Part shown: positions 7,017 to 13,797 of the stretch, one piece after another
Layout: the number at the start of each line of letters is the position of its first letter
Position numbering within the stretch: the first letter of the stretch is position 1
Origin: Phycisphaerae bacterium
GTDB lineage: Bacteria; Planctomycetota; Phycisphaerae; Sedimentisphaerales; UBA12454
Assembly (NCBI GenBank): GCA_028712345.1
Contig: JAQTQF010000014.1
Span: 1 to 16,350, forward strand
Direction of reading: 5' to 3'
Length of the DNA stretch: 16,350 nt
Made by a program: the position numbers and the translations under genes
Notes under the pieces: generated by a model
The model's input: the letters and a program-made list of their open reading frames with translations, nothing else
Database searches by the model: none
Told to the model about the DNA's origin: nothing

Positions 7017-8573
7017 TTATTTTTTATTCGTCGCAGTCATTCTGTTTATCGCATCGACATACGCCTTTGCCGAGGCCTCGATAATATCGGTAGAGATTCC
7101 CCTGCCGGTAAATCTTACTCCTTTTTCATCGAGAATTTTCACCGTTGCCTCGCCCAGAGCTTCTTTGCCGCCGGTAACCGCCTTAATCGAGTAGTTGTCC
7201 AGCTTCGGCGAAAGACCTGTGGCAATTCTTATCGCTTCATACGCGGCGTCTATCGGCCCGTCTCCGCAGGCAGCGGCGGTTTGCGGTTCTGATTTACCCT
7301 TTATCTTAATCTTGACGCTTGCCGTCGGCAGAGTTCCCGTGCCGCAGGCGACATGAAGATATTCGAGCTCGAATATATGTTCGATAGTCCTTATCTCATC
7401 GTTGACGAGAGCCGCGACATCTTCATCGAACACTTCGGTCTTCTTATCAGCGATATGCAGAAATCTCTGATAAATCGTCTCAAGTTCGACATCGGAAACT
7501 TCATATCCAAGCTCGGTGAGCCTGTGCTTAAGGCCGTGCCTTCCGGTTCGAGCTGTCAGTACAACGGCGCTCTTCGGCGAGCCGACATCTTCGGGCCGGA
7601 TAATTTCGTAAGTCAGCGGATTTTTCAAAAAGCCGTCAACATGAATGCCGCTGCTGTGCGCAAAGGCGTTGGCGCCGACGATAGCCTTGTTCGGCGGAAC
7701 GGACATTGCGAGCATTTCAGCAACCATTCTGCTGGTCCTGTAAAGTTCTTTAGCATTTATTCTGGTATCGAGTCCGAAGAAATCCCTGCGGGTCTTTATC
7801 GCCATTACCGCCTCTTCGAGCGAGGCGTTACCGGCTCTTTCGCCGATACCGTTAATTGTGCATTCAATCTGCCTTGCACCGGCGGCAACGCCTGCCAGCG
7901 TGTTGGCGACCGACATTCCCAAATCGTCGTGGCAGTGAACGCTTATAATCGCTTTTTTGGCGTTCGGTACATTGGCGATAATATTGGCGATTAACTGACC
8001 GAACTGCTGGGGTATTGCATAGCCGGTCGTATCGGGAATATTTACGGTCGTCGCGCCGGCATCGATAACAGCCTCAACTACTCTGTACAGATAATCTTTG
8101 TCTGCTCTGCCGGAGTCTTCACAATAGAACTCGACATCATCGGTGTATTGTTTTGCGCGTTTGACGGCTTTGATGCCCATATCAATCGCTTTTTCTTTTT
8201 TCGCTTCGAGCGTTTTTCCGTATTTGTCGTCCTTGAACTTGCTTGCGATATGGATATCGCTGATTCCAAGGCCGGTATGTATTCTCGATTTTTTAGCTTT
8301 CTTCAGGGCTGTGCCGGCAGAATCAATATCCTTTTCGACTGCGCGGGAAAGGGCGCATATAGTCGCGGTGGTTATTTCCTGCGATATAAGTTTGACCGCT
8401 TCAAAATCCTGCGGTGAGGAAATCGGAAAACCTGCTTCAATAACATCGACGCCGAGTCTGGCAAGCTGGGTTGCAAGTTCGAGCTTTTCCCGAACGCCAA
8501 GTCTTGTGCCGGCAGCCTGTTCGCCGTCCCGAAGGGTCGTATCAAAAACTATCACTTTTTCTTGAGCAGACAT
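7017..8573 (-). CDS. leuA: 2-isopropylmalate synthase
   Basis: This 518-residue enzyme condenses acetyl-CoA with 2-ketoisovalerate, the committing step of leucine synthesis. The DRE-TIM barrel motif FDTTLRDGEQ is at residues 10-19 with metal ligand D11 and catalytic R15. The metal histidines H213 and H215 lie in SVHCHDDLG, and NGIGERAGNASLEE at 241-254 is the family signature that includes a further metal ligand. The last 140 or so residues form the LeuA regulatory domain, in which leucine normally binds for feedback inhibition. The start at 8573 has AGGAG 7 nt upstream. This is the first gene of the leuACDB operon. Upstream lies a long leader with a leucine-rich short ORF, so expression is probably also set by leucine supply. 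Confidence 0.95.
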   Translation of the reverse strand: MSAQEKVIVFDTTLRDGEQAAGTRLGVREKLELATQLARLGVDVIEAGFPISSPQDFEAVKLISQEITTATICALSRAVEKDIDSAGTALKKAKKSRIHTGLGISDIHIASKFKDDKYGKTLEAKKEKAIDMGIKAVKRAKQYTDDVEFYCEDSGRADKDYLYRVVEAVIDAGATTVNIPDTTGYAIPQQFGQLIANIIANVPNAKKAIISVHCHDDLGMSVANTLAGVAAGARQIECTINGIGERAGNASLEEAVMAIKTRRDFFGLDTRINAKELYRTSRMVAEMLAMSVPPNKAIVGANAFAHSSGIHVDGFLKNPLTYEIIRPEDVGSPKSAVVLTARTGRHGLKHRLTELGYEVSDVELETIYQRFLHIADKKTEVFDEDVAALVNDEIRTIEHIFELEYLHVACGTGTLPTASVKIKIKGKSEPQTAAACGDGPIDAAYEAIRIATGLSPKLDNYSIKAVTGGKEALGEATVKILDEKGVRFTGRGISTDIIEASAKAYVDAINRMTATNKK

Positions 8574-8640
8574 ATCGTGTCTCCTTTTATTCTCTTAAAC
8601 TAGGAATTATGCAATAAAACTTGCAAAATTTCTACAATAA

Positions 8641-8677
8641 ACAAAAACAATCCGCTGTCATTAAAATTTTTGCGGAC
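8641..8677 (-). terminator. Candidate leu attenuator terminator
   Basis: On the minus strand GTCCGC (8677-8672) can pair with GCGGAT (8655-8650), which is five Watson-Crick pairs plus one G-T. The loop is 16 nt, and the T-rich tail TTGTTTTTGTTT begins within and just after the stem. It sits between the leader ORF stop and the leuA ribosome site. The stem is short, so it is weaker than the terminator after leuB, as expected for a conditional site. A second segment ACAATCC (8694-8688) pairs perfectly with GGATTGT (8653-8647), so it would break this stem and hide part of the T-tract. Confidence 0.5.
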
Positions 8678-8713
8678 AAGTATTTTGGGATTGTGGTGTG
8701 ATTTTTTTCGCGC

Positions 8714-8791
8714 CTACCGGCGCAAGAGGAGGCCGAGCAGTGCGATGGCTGCTCGAAACTGTATTGCGATATTTCCTGTCTGGTTTACCAT
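8714..8791 (-). CDS. Putative leucine-rich leader peptide of the leu operon
   Basis: This is a 25-codon ORF, ATG to TAG, on the leuA strand, ending 140 nt before leuA. Residues 17-25 read ALLGLLLRR, that is five Leu in six residues (codons CTG CTC GGC CTC CTC TTG). A cluster of this kind is the mark of leader peptides that sense charged tRNA-Leu in attenuation. The 3' arm of a 7-bp hairpin (8755-8749 with 8740-8734) covers the first two Leu codons, and a second hairpin (GCGCC-GGTA-GGCGC, 8723-8710) spans the stop. A good promoter lies directly upstream, and the ATG falls only a few bases after the predicted transcription start, so the message would be leaderless with no ribosome site. An alternative is a decayed PEP-CTERM tail, since hydrophobic stretches ending in RR occur there too, but no PEP is present. 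Confidence 0.55.
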   Translation of the reverse strand: MVNQTGNIAIQFRAAIALLGLLLRR

Positions 8792-8800
8792 AACACATCT

Positions 8801-8829
8801 AATATATAGGATAGGCCGGGGTAATTCAA
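8801..8829 (-). promoter_or_regulatory. Sigma70-type promoter for the leu operon
   Basis: On the minus strand the -35 box is TTGAAT (8829-8824), then a 17-nt spacer, then the -10 box TATATT (8806-8801). Spacing is ideal, with matches of 4/6 and 5/6 to consensus. The transcript would start near 8794, within a few bases of the leader ORF ATG at 8791. Confidence 0.62.
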
Positions 8830-8866
8830 TAAAAAAACCGAATTTTGCCTCTTTTGCTTCTATTTC

Positions 8867-8895
8867 TTGACTTTGATGGGGTAAGTTATTAGTAT
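8867..8895 (+). promoter_or_regulatory. Sigma70-type promoter for asd
   Basis: TTGACT (8867-8872), a 17-nt spacer and TAGTAT (8890-8895) form a near-consensus promoter. The start would fall near 8902, leaving a 5' leader of about 40 nt that contains the AAGGGAG ribosome site (8927-8933). Confidence 0.75.
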
Positions 8896-8942
8896 GTCTC
8901 GGCTTTAAAAAGGGTTAAATCAAATAAAGGGAGCAAGGACAG

Positions 8943-9944
8943 ATGTTGAAAAATATTGCTATTGCCGGAGTTACAGGTGCCGTAGGGCAGGAATTTATTA
9001 AAATTCTCGAACAGCGGGATTTCCCCGTCAAGTCTATAAAGATGCTCGCCTCGAGCCGTTCGGTCGGCAAAACCGTAAAATTCAGGGGCAAGGACTATCC
9101 GGTTGAAGAATTGACTGAAACCAGCTTTGCCGGTATAGACATCGCCCTTTTCAGCGCAGGCGGCGATCGCAGCAAACAGTTTGCGCCGGCGGCGGTAAAG
9201 GCAGGTGCCGTAGTCGTTGATAATTCCAGCGCCTTTCGTATGGACCCGGATGTTCCGCTTGTTGTGCCGGAAGTAAATGCTGAAGCAATCAAAAAACATA
9301 AAGGCATAATTGCCAACCCGAACTGCTCAACGATTATCGCCAATGTTCCGGTTTGGCCGCTGCATAAAGCAAATCCTATTAAGAGAATGATTGTCAGCAC
9401 CTATCAGGCTGTCAGCGGAGCAGGCCAGGCGGGAATGGATGAACTGTTTAACCAGACAAGAGATGTTCTGGCCGGCAAGGCGGCGGTCTGCAAAAAGTTC
9501 AAATACCAGATTGCCTTCAATATCTTCAGCCACGATTCTAAAATCGGTCCTAATGGATACAACGAAGAAGAAATGAAAATGGTTAAAGAGACTCGCAAGA
9601 TTTTCGACTGTCCTGATATCGCCATTACCTGTACCTGCGTAAGGATTCCGGTTCCACGCTGCCATTGCGAAAGCATCAATCTCGAATTCGCCGATTCAAT
9701 TACTCCCGACCAGGTGCGAAGCCTTCTCCAACACGCTCCGGGCGTCTCGCTCATAGACGATGTTGTCGATAACCGCTTCCCGATGCCGCTCGATGCCGCC
9801 GATAATGACGATGTCTATGTCGGCAGAATCCGTCAGGATGAGTCTCTGCCGGACAGAAAGGGAATCAATATTTGGGTCTGTGGCGACCAGATTCGCAAAG
9901 GCGCAGCGCTGAACGCCGTTCAAATTGCTGAAAAATTACTGTAG
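8943..9944 (+). CDS. asd: Aspartate-semialdehyde dehydrogenase
   Basis: This 333-residue enzyme reduces aspartyl phosphate to aspartate semialdehyde with NADPH, the branch point to lysine, diaminopimelate, methionine and threonine. The nucleotide loop AGVTGAVGQ is at residues 8-16. The catalytic Cys is C128 in NPNCSTI. SGAGQAG follows, and the active-site His lies in RIPVPRCHCES. Length fits the bacterial family. ATG 8943 is preceded by AAGGGAG at 9 nt. The gene is monocistronic, with its own promoter and a strong terminator, and is divergent from the leu operon. Confidence 0.95.
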   Translation: MLKNIAIAGVTGAVGQEFIKILEQRDFPVKSIKMLASSRSVGKTVKFRGKDYPVEELTETSFAGIDIALFSAGGDRSKQFAPAAVKAGAVVVDNSSAFRMDPDVPLVVPEVNAEAIKKHKGIIANPNCSTIIANVPVWPLHKANPIKRMIVSTYQAVSGAGQAGMDELFNQTRDVLAGKAAVCKKFKYQIAFNIFSHDSKIGPNGYNEEEMKMVKETRKIFDCPDIAITCTCVRIPVPRCHCESINLEFADSITPDQVRSLLQHAPGVSLIDDVVDNRFPMPLDAADNDDVYVGRIRQDESLPDRKGINIWVCGDQIRKGAALNAVQIAEKLL

Positions 9945-9975
9945 CGTTTACTTGTTACGGTTTTAAGATTACAAT

Positions 9976-10004
9976 AGGCCCTGAAAATATCAGGGCCTTT
10001 TTTT
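9976..10004 (+). terminator. Strong intrinsic terminator after asd
   Basis: A perfect 9-bp stem (AGGCCCTGA with TCAGGGCCT) encloses a 5-nt loop and runs into seven T (9998-10004). It lies about 30 nt after the asd stop and separates asd from truA. Confidence 0.93.
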
Positions 10005-10010
10005 ATTATT

Positions 10011-10040
10011 GTGTTTATTCGTGTTAATTCGTGGTTAAAA
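10011..10040. repeat. Three tandem 10-bp units overlapping the truA start region
   Basis: The units read GTGTTTATTC, GTGTTAATTC and GTGGTTAAAA, directly after the asd terminator. The last unit supplies the in-frame GTG at 10031 and its last base is the A of the truA ATG at 10040. The repeat occupies the place where a ribosome site would be expected and contains no Shine-Dalgarno sequence. Confidence 0.75.
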
Positions 10041-10783
10041 TGGCGTTACGAAACATAAAACTTACAATCCAATACGATGGCAGCAAATATCACGGCTGGC
10101 AAAAGCAGCCTGACAAGAAGACTATCGAATCAGAAGTTATTTCGGCAATCGAAAATCTCACCTGCTGCGAACCAATTAAACTCAATGGCTCAAGCAGAAC
10201 TGATGCCGGCGTAAGCGCGCTTGGTCAGGTCGCGAATTTCAAAATCGATACGCCCGTCCCGACCGAGCGAATGGCAAAAGCAATCACGAAATATCTGCCC
10301 TCCGAAATTGTCGTTACCGAAGCGGTTGATGTGCCTGACGATTTTGACGCAATTTCAGATACAAAAACCAAGATGTACCGCTATTCCATTTTCACGGGCA
10401 GGACCCGTCCCGTGATGCAGATAAACCACTGCTGGCACAGACCCGGAAGTCTCGACATAGAATCGATGCACAAAGCGGGGCAGAAACTTATCGGCAAAAA
10501 AGATTTCAAATCATTCGCAACCGCCTGCGACAAACGGTCAAGTTCGGTACGGACAATTGTAAATTGTGCCGTAACAAAGGACGGCTTGTGGATATATATT
10601 GACCTCGAAGCGGACGGATTTTTGTATAATATGGTTCGCAATATCGTAGGCACATTAGTGGAAATAGGCAGAGGCCGATGGACGGTGGATAAAATCGATG
10701 AAATTGTGGCGGCTAAAAAAAGAACCGCCGCAGGCCCTATCGCACCGGCCCCCGGCCTGTGCCTGATGTGGATAAAATACTAA
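10040..10783 (+). CDS. truA: tRNA pseudouridine synthase A
   Basis: This 247-residue enzyme converts uridines 38-40 in the tRNA anticodon arm to pseudouridine. The N-terminal LTIQYDGSKYHGWQ (8-21) and the catalytic SSRTDAGVSA block with D55 (51-60) are clear. The later block DGFLYNMVRNIVG and the C-terminal end are also typical. The frame could also begin at GTG 10031 inside a short tandem repeat. ATG 10040 is preferred because the family starts a few residues before the first strand. No ribosome site is visible before either start. Confidence 0.92.
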   Translation: MALRNIKLTIQYDGSKYHGWQKQPDKKTIESEVISAIENLTCCEPIKLNGSSRTDAGVSALGQVANFKIDTPVPTERMAKAITKYLPSEIVVTEAVDVPDDFDAISDTKTKMYRYSIFTGRTRPVMQINHCWHRPGSLDIESMHKAGQKLIGKKDFKSFATACDKRSSSVRTIVNCAVTKDGLWIYIDLEADGFLYNMVRNIVGTLVEIGRGRWTVDKIDEIVAAKKRTAAGPIAPAPGLCLMWIKY

Positions 10784-10813
10784 TTGAAGAATGGTAGTTA
10801 GTAGAAAATAATT

Positions 10814-11419
10814 ATGGAAATAAAAAATCTTGAAGCAATTGAATCTTTAGGTCACTTACTTGCTTATTACAAATCAGATTTAGAATATATTGCTAAATTT
10901 AAATTATTCAAGAATAATGAAATAACTGCTGAGAAATATTTAACAGAAAATAAGGGGTTCCAGAAATTTATTAATGAATTTAAGGTAGCAAGAAATATTA
11001 GGAAAGAAAGAGTAAGAGATCTAATGATCTTTATAAAGGATTCCAAATTAATGGAAGATAATGGGGCTGTAGACGCTTTTGCAGAAGAAATTAAAAGTCT
11101 TAAATTAACACAAGAGGACAAAATTATGACTGTTTTAGCTTCTAAGATATTCTTCCTCAATCAACCAGATAAAATAATTCCGATGGATAAATTTAATAAA
11201 AAAACACTTGGATTAAAAGGAAATAAATATAATGAATTTAAAATTAGAATAAATGAATTTATCAATAAAAATAGTGAAATATTATCTGCATATTTAGATA
11301 ATGTAAGCAATTATTTAGTTGAAATAGAAAAGAGTGTAAATATTAAAATGGATTTTGAAAAATACAGAATAAATCGATTCACGGATAAATACCTTTGGGC
11401 CAAAGGCCGGGAATTATAG
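10814..11419 (+). CDS. AT-rich orphan protein of unknown function, probably acquired
   Basis: This 201-residue, lysine- and asparagine-rich, mainly helical soluble protein has no signal peptide or membrane helix. I do not recognise the family. The segment SKIFFLNQPDKIIPMDKF (about 110-127) faintly resembles a motif in helix-hairpin-helix DNA-glycosylase-like and some defence-associated proteins (K-F-L-x-P-D-x-P-x-x-D). That resemblance is not enough for a call. By hand count, 10801-11400 is about 25% GC (147 of 600), and one 60-base line has only 6 G or C, far below its neighbours. Codons are strongly A/T-ending. It sits alone between truA and a glycosyltransferase gene, with no transposase or att-like repeats that I can see. 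The reading frame is intact, and its last codons return to the composition of the host. Confidence 0.68.
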   Translation: MEIKNLEAIESLGHLLAYYKSDLEYIAKFKLFKNNEITAEKYLTENKGFQKFINEFKVARNIRKERVRDLMIFIKDSKLMEDNGAVDAFAEEIKSLKLTQEDKIMTVLASKIFFLNQPDKIIPMDKFNKKTLGLKGNKYNEFKIRINEFINKNSEILSAYLDNVSNYLVEIEKSVNIKMDFEKYRINRFTDKYLWAKGREL

Positions 11420-11445
11420 CCTGCTAACGATGGCTTAAACTGACT

Positions 11446-12630
11446 ATGAAAATCGTTCATATTATAACTCGTTTAATTCTCGGCGGTGCGCAGGAAAATA
11501 CGCTTATTACCTGCAAAGAGCTTTCCGCTCGCGGACACGATGTAACTTTAATCACCGGCCCAGCTCTCGGCCCGGAAGGCCAGCTTTTCGAACAAACCAA
11601 AAACCAAAAATTCAAAACCATCGTCATCGATTCGCTTCGCAGACAGATAAACCCCGTTTACGATATACCCGCTTATCGCCAATTAAAAAAATTATTAGCA
11701 GAAATAAATCCTGACATTGTACACACCCATTCCGCAAAAGCCGGAATACTTGGTCGGTTGGCCGCTGCGAAATTCAAAATTAAAAATTCAAAATTAAAAA
11801 TTATTCATTCCGTTCACGGTTTGTCGTTTCATAAATATCAAAACTGCATATTGAATAAACTTTATATCGCCGCCGAAAGAGCCGCCGCGAAAAAAACCGA
11901 CGCCTTTATTTGCGTGGCAAATGCTATGACGGAAAAATCTCTCGCCGCAGGCATCGGCAAGCCCGACCAATATACAACCGCCTACTCGGCAATCGAAGAA
12001 GAACAATTTTTAAATTCCATTGCCGCCGAGCAGCGAAATGATTTCCGTAAAAAATATGATATACCCGAAAACGCTGTTGTTCTTGTAACAATCGCAAGAT
12101 TGTTTCACTTAAAAGGCCACGAATACATAATCGCATCGGCAAAAGAACTTGCCGGACGATTCGAAAACTGCATCTGGCTTTTCGTCGGCGACGGCATCTT
12201 GAAAGACAAACTGCAAAAGCAGATTGCCCAAATGGGACTGGCCGACAGATTCAGATTTACCGGCCTTTTGCCGGTAGAACAGATGCCGTTGGTAATTAAG
12301 TCGTCGGACATTTTAGTTCACTGCTCATTAAGAGAAGGACTGGCCAGAGTGCTGCCGCAAGCGATGCTCTGTGGCAAGCCTGCGATTAGTTTCGACATCG
12401 ACGGCGCAAAGGAAGTCGTAAATCCCGACACCGGCAGATTGATTGAGCCTGAAAATATTGCCCAGTTGACCGATGTCTGCGCCGAATTAATTGCAAACGA
12501 AAATCTGCGAATACAGCTTGGCTTGGCCGGGGCGGAGTTCGTTAAAGAAAAATTCTCGCCGAAAACTATGGTTGACACTATCGAAAAAGTTTATAATCGG
12601 ATTAACAATGCCGGCGAAGATGCCGCATAA
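11446..12630 (+). CDS. GT4-family glycosyltransferase
   Basis: This 394-residue GT-B protein belongs to the glycosyltransferase 4 family that builds surface polysaccharide or glycolipid from nucleotide sugars. The N-terminal Rossmann domain begins HIITRLILGGAQENTL with the glycine-rich acceptor loop at 12-16, and IVHTHSAKAGILGRLA follows at 91-106. The C-terminal donor domain has LVTIARLFHLKGHEYII and the donor-binding EX7E motif as EGLARVLPQ, so the second Glu is Gln, a variant I recall from related bacterial GT4 proteins. There is no signal peptide, so it is cytoplasmic or at the inner membrane face. Residues 51-57 (TKNQKFK) and 109-119 (KFKIKNSKLKI) are coded by short A-rich repeats. No strong ribosome site precedes ATG 11446. 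Acceptor and donor sugars are unknown. Confidence 0.87.
   Translation: MKIVHIITRLILGGAQENTLITCKELSARGHDVTLITGPALGPEGQLFEQTKNQKFKTIVIDSLRRQINPVYDIPAYRQLKKLLAEINPDIVHTHSAKAGILGRLAAAKFKIKNSKLKIIHSVHGLSFHKYQNCILNKLYIAAERAAAKKTDAFICVANAMTEKSLAAGIGKPDQYTTAYSAIEEEQFLNSIAAEQRNDFRKKYDIPENAVVLVTIARLFHLKGHEYIIASAKELAGRFENCIWLFVGDGILKDKLQKQIAQMGLADRFRFTGLLPVEQMPLVIKSSDILVHCSLREGLARVLPQAMLCGKPAISFDIDGAKEVVNPDTGRLIEPENIAQLTDVCAELIANENLRIQLGLAGAEFVKEKFSPKTMVDTIEKVYNRINNAGEDAA
11602..11621. repeat. A-rich micro-repeat copy inside the GT4 gene
   Basis: This 20-nt segment matches 5582-5601 in the leuC-leuD spacer at 18 of 20 positions, on the same plus-strand reading. In the GT4 frame it encodes the lysine-rich NQKFKT region. 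Confidence 0.6.
11771..11802. repeat. 14-bp tandem repeat inside the GT4 gene
   Basis: AATTCAAAATTAAA occurs twice in perfect tandem (11771-11784 and 11785-11798), followed by a partial third copy. It encodes residues near 109-119, in the loop between GRLAAA and IIHSVHG. In ordinary GT4 proteins this loop is shorter and not lysine-rich, so the repeat appears to be an in-frame insertion. Confidence 0.75.
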
Positions 12631-12672
12631 CCGTATGCCGATTTATCTTTAACTATTTTCGGAAAGCAGAAT

Positions 12673-13266
12673 ATGAAAAAAATAAGCAAATATTTCATTC
12701 AGGGGCTTATAGCTCTTTTGCCCATCTTATTAACTGCATACATTATCTACTGGCTGATGAAAACGGCGGAAACTTCGCTCGGCTCAGCTATAAAATTCAT
12801 AATCCCGGATAAATTTTATCTGCCGGGCATGGGCGTAGCGACGGGCTTATTAATGGTATTTGGTTTCGGTTTAATGCTCAATCTCTGGCTTTTTCGCGGG
12901 TTGTTCGAGGCCTGCGAACGGCAGCTCGAAAAAGTGCCGTTTATCAAATATTTCTATAATTCCTTTAAAGACCTTGCCGGTTTCTTTGACACCGCGAAAA
13001 AGAAAAATTTTAACAAAGTTGTAATGGTGGATTTGCTTAACAACAAAGATGTTGGGCTGATAGGCTTTATTACCAGAGAAGATTTTAAGGATTTGCCGGA
13101 AAATTTCGGAGACAGCGACACGGTTGCCGTTTATCTGCCTATGAGTTATCAGGTGGGCGGGTTCACGGTCATAGTGCCTAAATCCAGAATAACAATTGTT
13201 GATATGAGTATTGAAGAGGCAATGAGGTTTGCGTTGACGGCAGGAGTGTCAACGGACAAAAAGTAA
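12673..13266 (+). CDS. DUF502 family membrane protein
   Basis: This 197-residue protein has two membrane helices, about residues 10-31 (YFIQGLIALLPILLTAYIIY) and 51-75. They are followed by the conserved KVPFIKYFYNSFKDL region and a soluble domain with GFITRED, YLPMSYQVGG and VPKSRITIVDMSIEEAM, the usual DUF502 order and length. The function is unknown in bacteria. GGAAAG lies about 8 nt upstream of the ATG. It follows the glycosyltransferase by 42 nt and leads into a YjbQ gene 26 nt later, so these three may be one transcription unit. Confidence 0.87.
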   Translation: MKKISKYFIQGLIALLPILLTAYIIYWLMKTAETSLGSAIKFIIPDKFYLPGMGVATGLLMVFGFGLMLNLWLFRGLFEACERQLEKVPFIKYFYNSFKDLAGFFDTAKKKNFNKVVMVDLLNNKDVGLIGFITREDFKDLPENFGDSDTVAVYLPMSYQVGGFTVIVPKSRITIVDMSIEEAMRFALTAGVSTDKK

Positions 13267-13292
13267 CTCGAGCAGGTTTATAAAAGGTTGTT

Positions 13293-13709
13293 ATGAAAAC
13301 TTACAGAAAAGAACTCTATTTCAATACATCGGTCAGGCGACAGTTCGTCAACATCACGCCGCAGGTGGCCGAATGCCTGGCCGAGAGCGGCATAAAAGAA
13401 GGTCTTTGTCTCGTCAACGCGATGCACATTACCGCAAGCGTTTTCATCAACGATAATGAAATGGGCCTGCATCAGGATTTTGAAACCTGGCTTGAAAAAC
13501 TCGCACCGGAACAACCATATTCTCAATATCACCACAACGGCACAGAAAATAACGGCGATGCTCATTTAAAAAGAACGATTATGGGTAGAGAAGTCGTCGT
13601 AGCAGTAACCGGAGGGGTACTCGATTTCGGTCCGTGGGAGCAGATCTTCTACGGCGAGTTCGACGGCAAACGCAAAAAACGGGTCCTCGTCAAAATCATT
13701 GGCGAATAA
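13293..13709 (+). CDS. YjbQ/UPF0047 family protein
   Basis: This 138-residue protein matches the UPF0047/YjbQ family throughout. AMHITASVFINDNE (near 43-56) corresponds to the conserved HTT-NE block. A following pair of histidines, GDAHLKRTIMGREVV and GVLDFGPWEQIFYGEFDGKRKKRV make up the conserved C-terminal core with metal-binding histidines. E. coli YjbQ has weak thiamine-phosphate synthase activity, but the true role of the family is unsettled. It is soluble and cytoplasmic. AAAGG lies about 8 nt before ATG 13293. No clear terminator is visible after the stop. Confidence 0.9.
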   Translation: MKTYRKELYFNTSVRRQFVNITPQVAECLAESGIKEGLCLVNAMHITASVFINDNEMGLHQDFETWLEKLAPEQPYSQYHHNGTENNGDAHLKRTIMGREVVVAVTGGVLDFGPWEQIFYGEFDGKRKKRVLVKIIGE

Positions 13710-13760
13710 AAAAAGGGGCGACCTTCTGGTTTGCTTATGGGGTATCTGGATAATTTTCTA

Positions 13761-13789
13761 TTGACAATCCTGAAAATGTCTTATAATAT
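13761..13789 (+). promoter_or_regulatory. Consensus promoter for the PEP-CTERM gene
   Basis: A perfect TTGACA (13761-13766) is followed by TATAAT (13782-13787, spacer 15) overlapping TAATAT (13784-13789, spacer 17). The transcription start would fall at about 13794-13797, immediately before ATG 13798, and there is no Shine-Dalgarno sequence in the intervening bases. The mRNA is therefore probably leaderless or nearly so. Confidence 0.68.
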
Positions 13790-13797
13790 TTAACCGA

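Larger units (their letters stand above)
8574..8942. other. 369-bp divergent control region between leuA and asd
   Basis: No protein-length gene is seen here. From left to right on the plus strand it holds the leuA ribosome site, a terminator-like hairpin, a candidate antiterminator segment, a 25-codon leader ORF reading left, a leftward promoter, a rightward promoter and the asd ribosome site. The two -35 boxes face away from each other and are 37 bp apart, separated by an A/T-rich stretch that could hold a shared regulator. The individual parts are listed separately. Confidence 0.75.

Noticed and set aside
8710..8723. GCGCC-loop-GGCGC hairpin as a terminator
   Set aside because: On the plus strand the T-run precedes the stem, and on the minus strand A's follow it, so it cannot act as an intrinsic terminator in either direction. 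It is kept only as part of the leader structure.
8714..8791. Leader ORF read as a decayed PEP-CTERM gene tail
   Set aside because: The hydrophobic stretch ending in RR is suggestive, but there is no PEP motif and no coding-like sequence before it. The promoter, position before leuA and Leu codons fit a leader peptide better.
8670..8870. 66-codon ORF on the plus strand in the leuA-asd gap
   Set aside because: It runs antisense to the leader ORF and across the leftward promoter, has no ribosome site and resembles no family. It looks like chance.
10784..10812. TTGAAG and AATAAT at 17-nt spacing before the AT-rich orphan gene
   Set aside because: The transcript would start inside the coding region, past the ATG. 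In such AT-rich sequence these boxes arise by chance.
12346..12400. GT4 EX7E motif with Gln in place of the second Glu as a sign of an inactive enzyme
   Set aside because: I recall the same EGLARVLPQA form in many intact GT4 proteins, so it is a subfamily variant and not clear evidence of loss.
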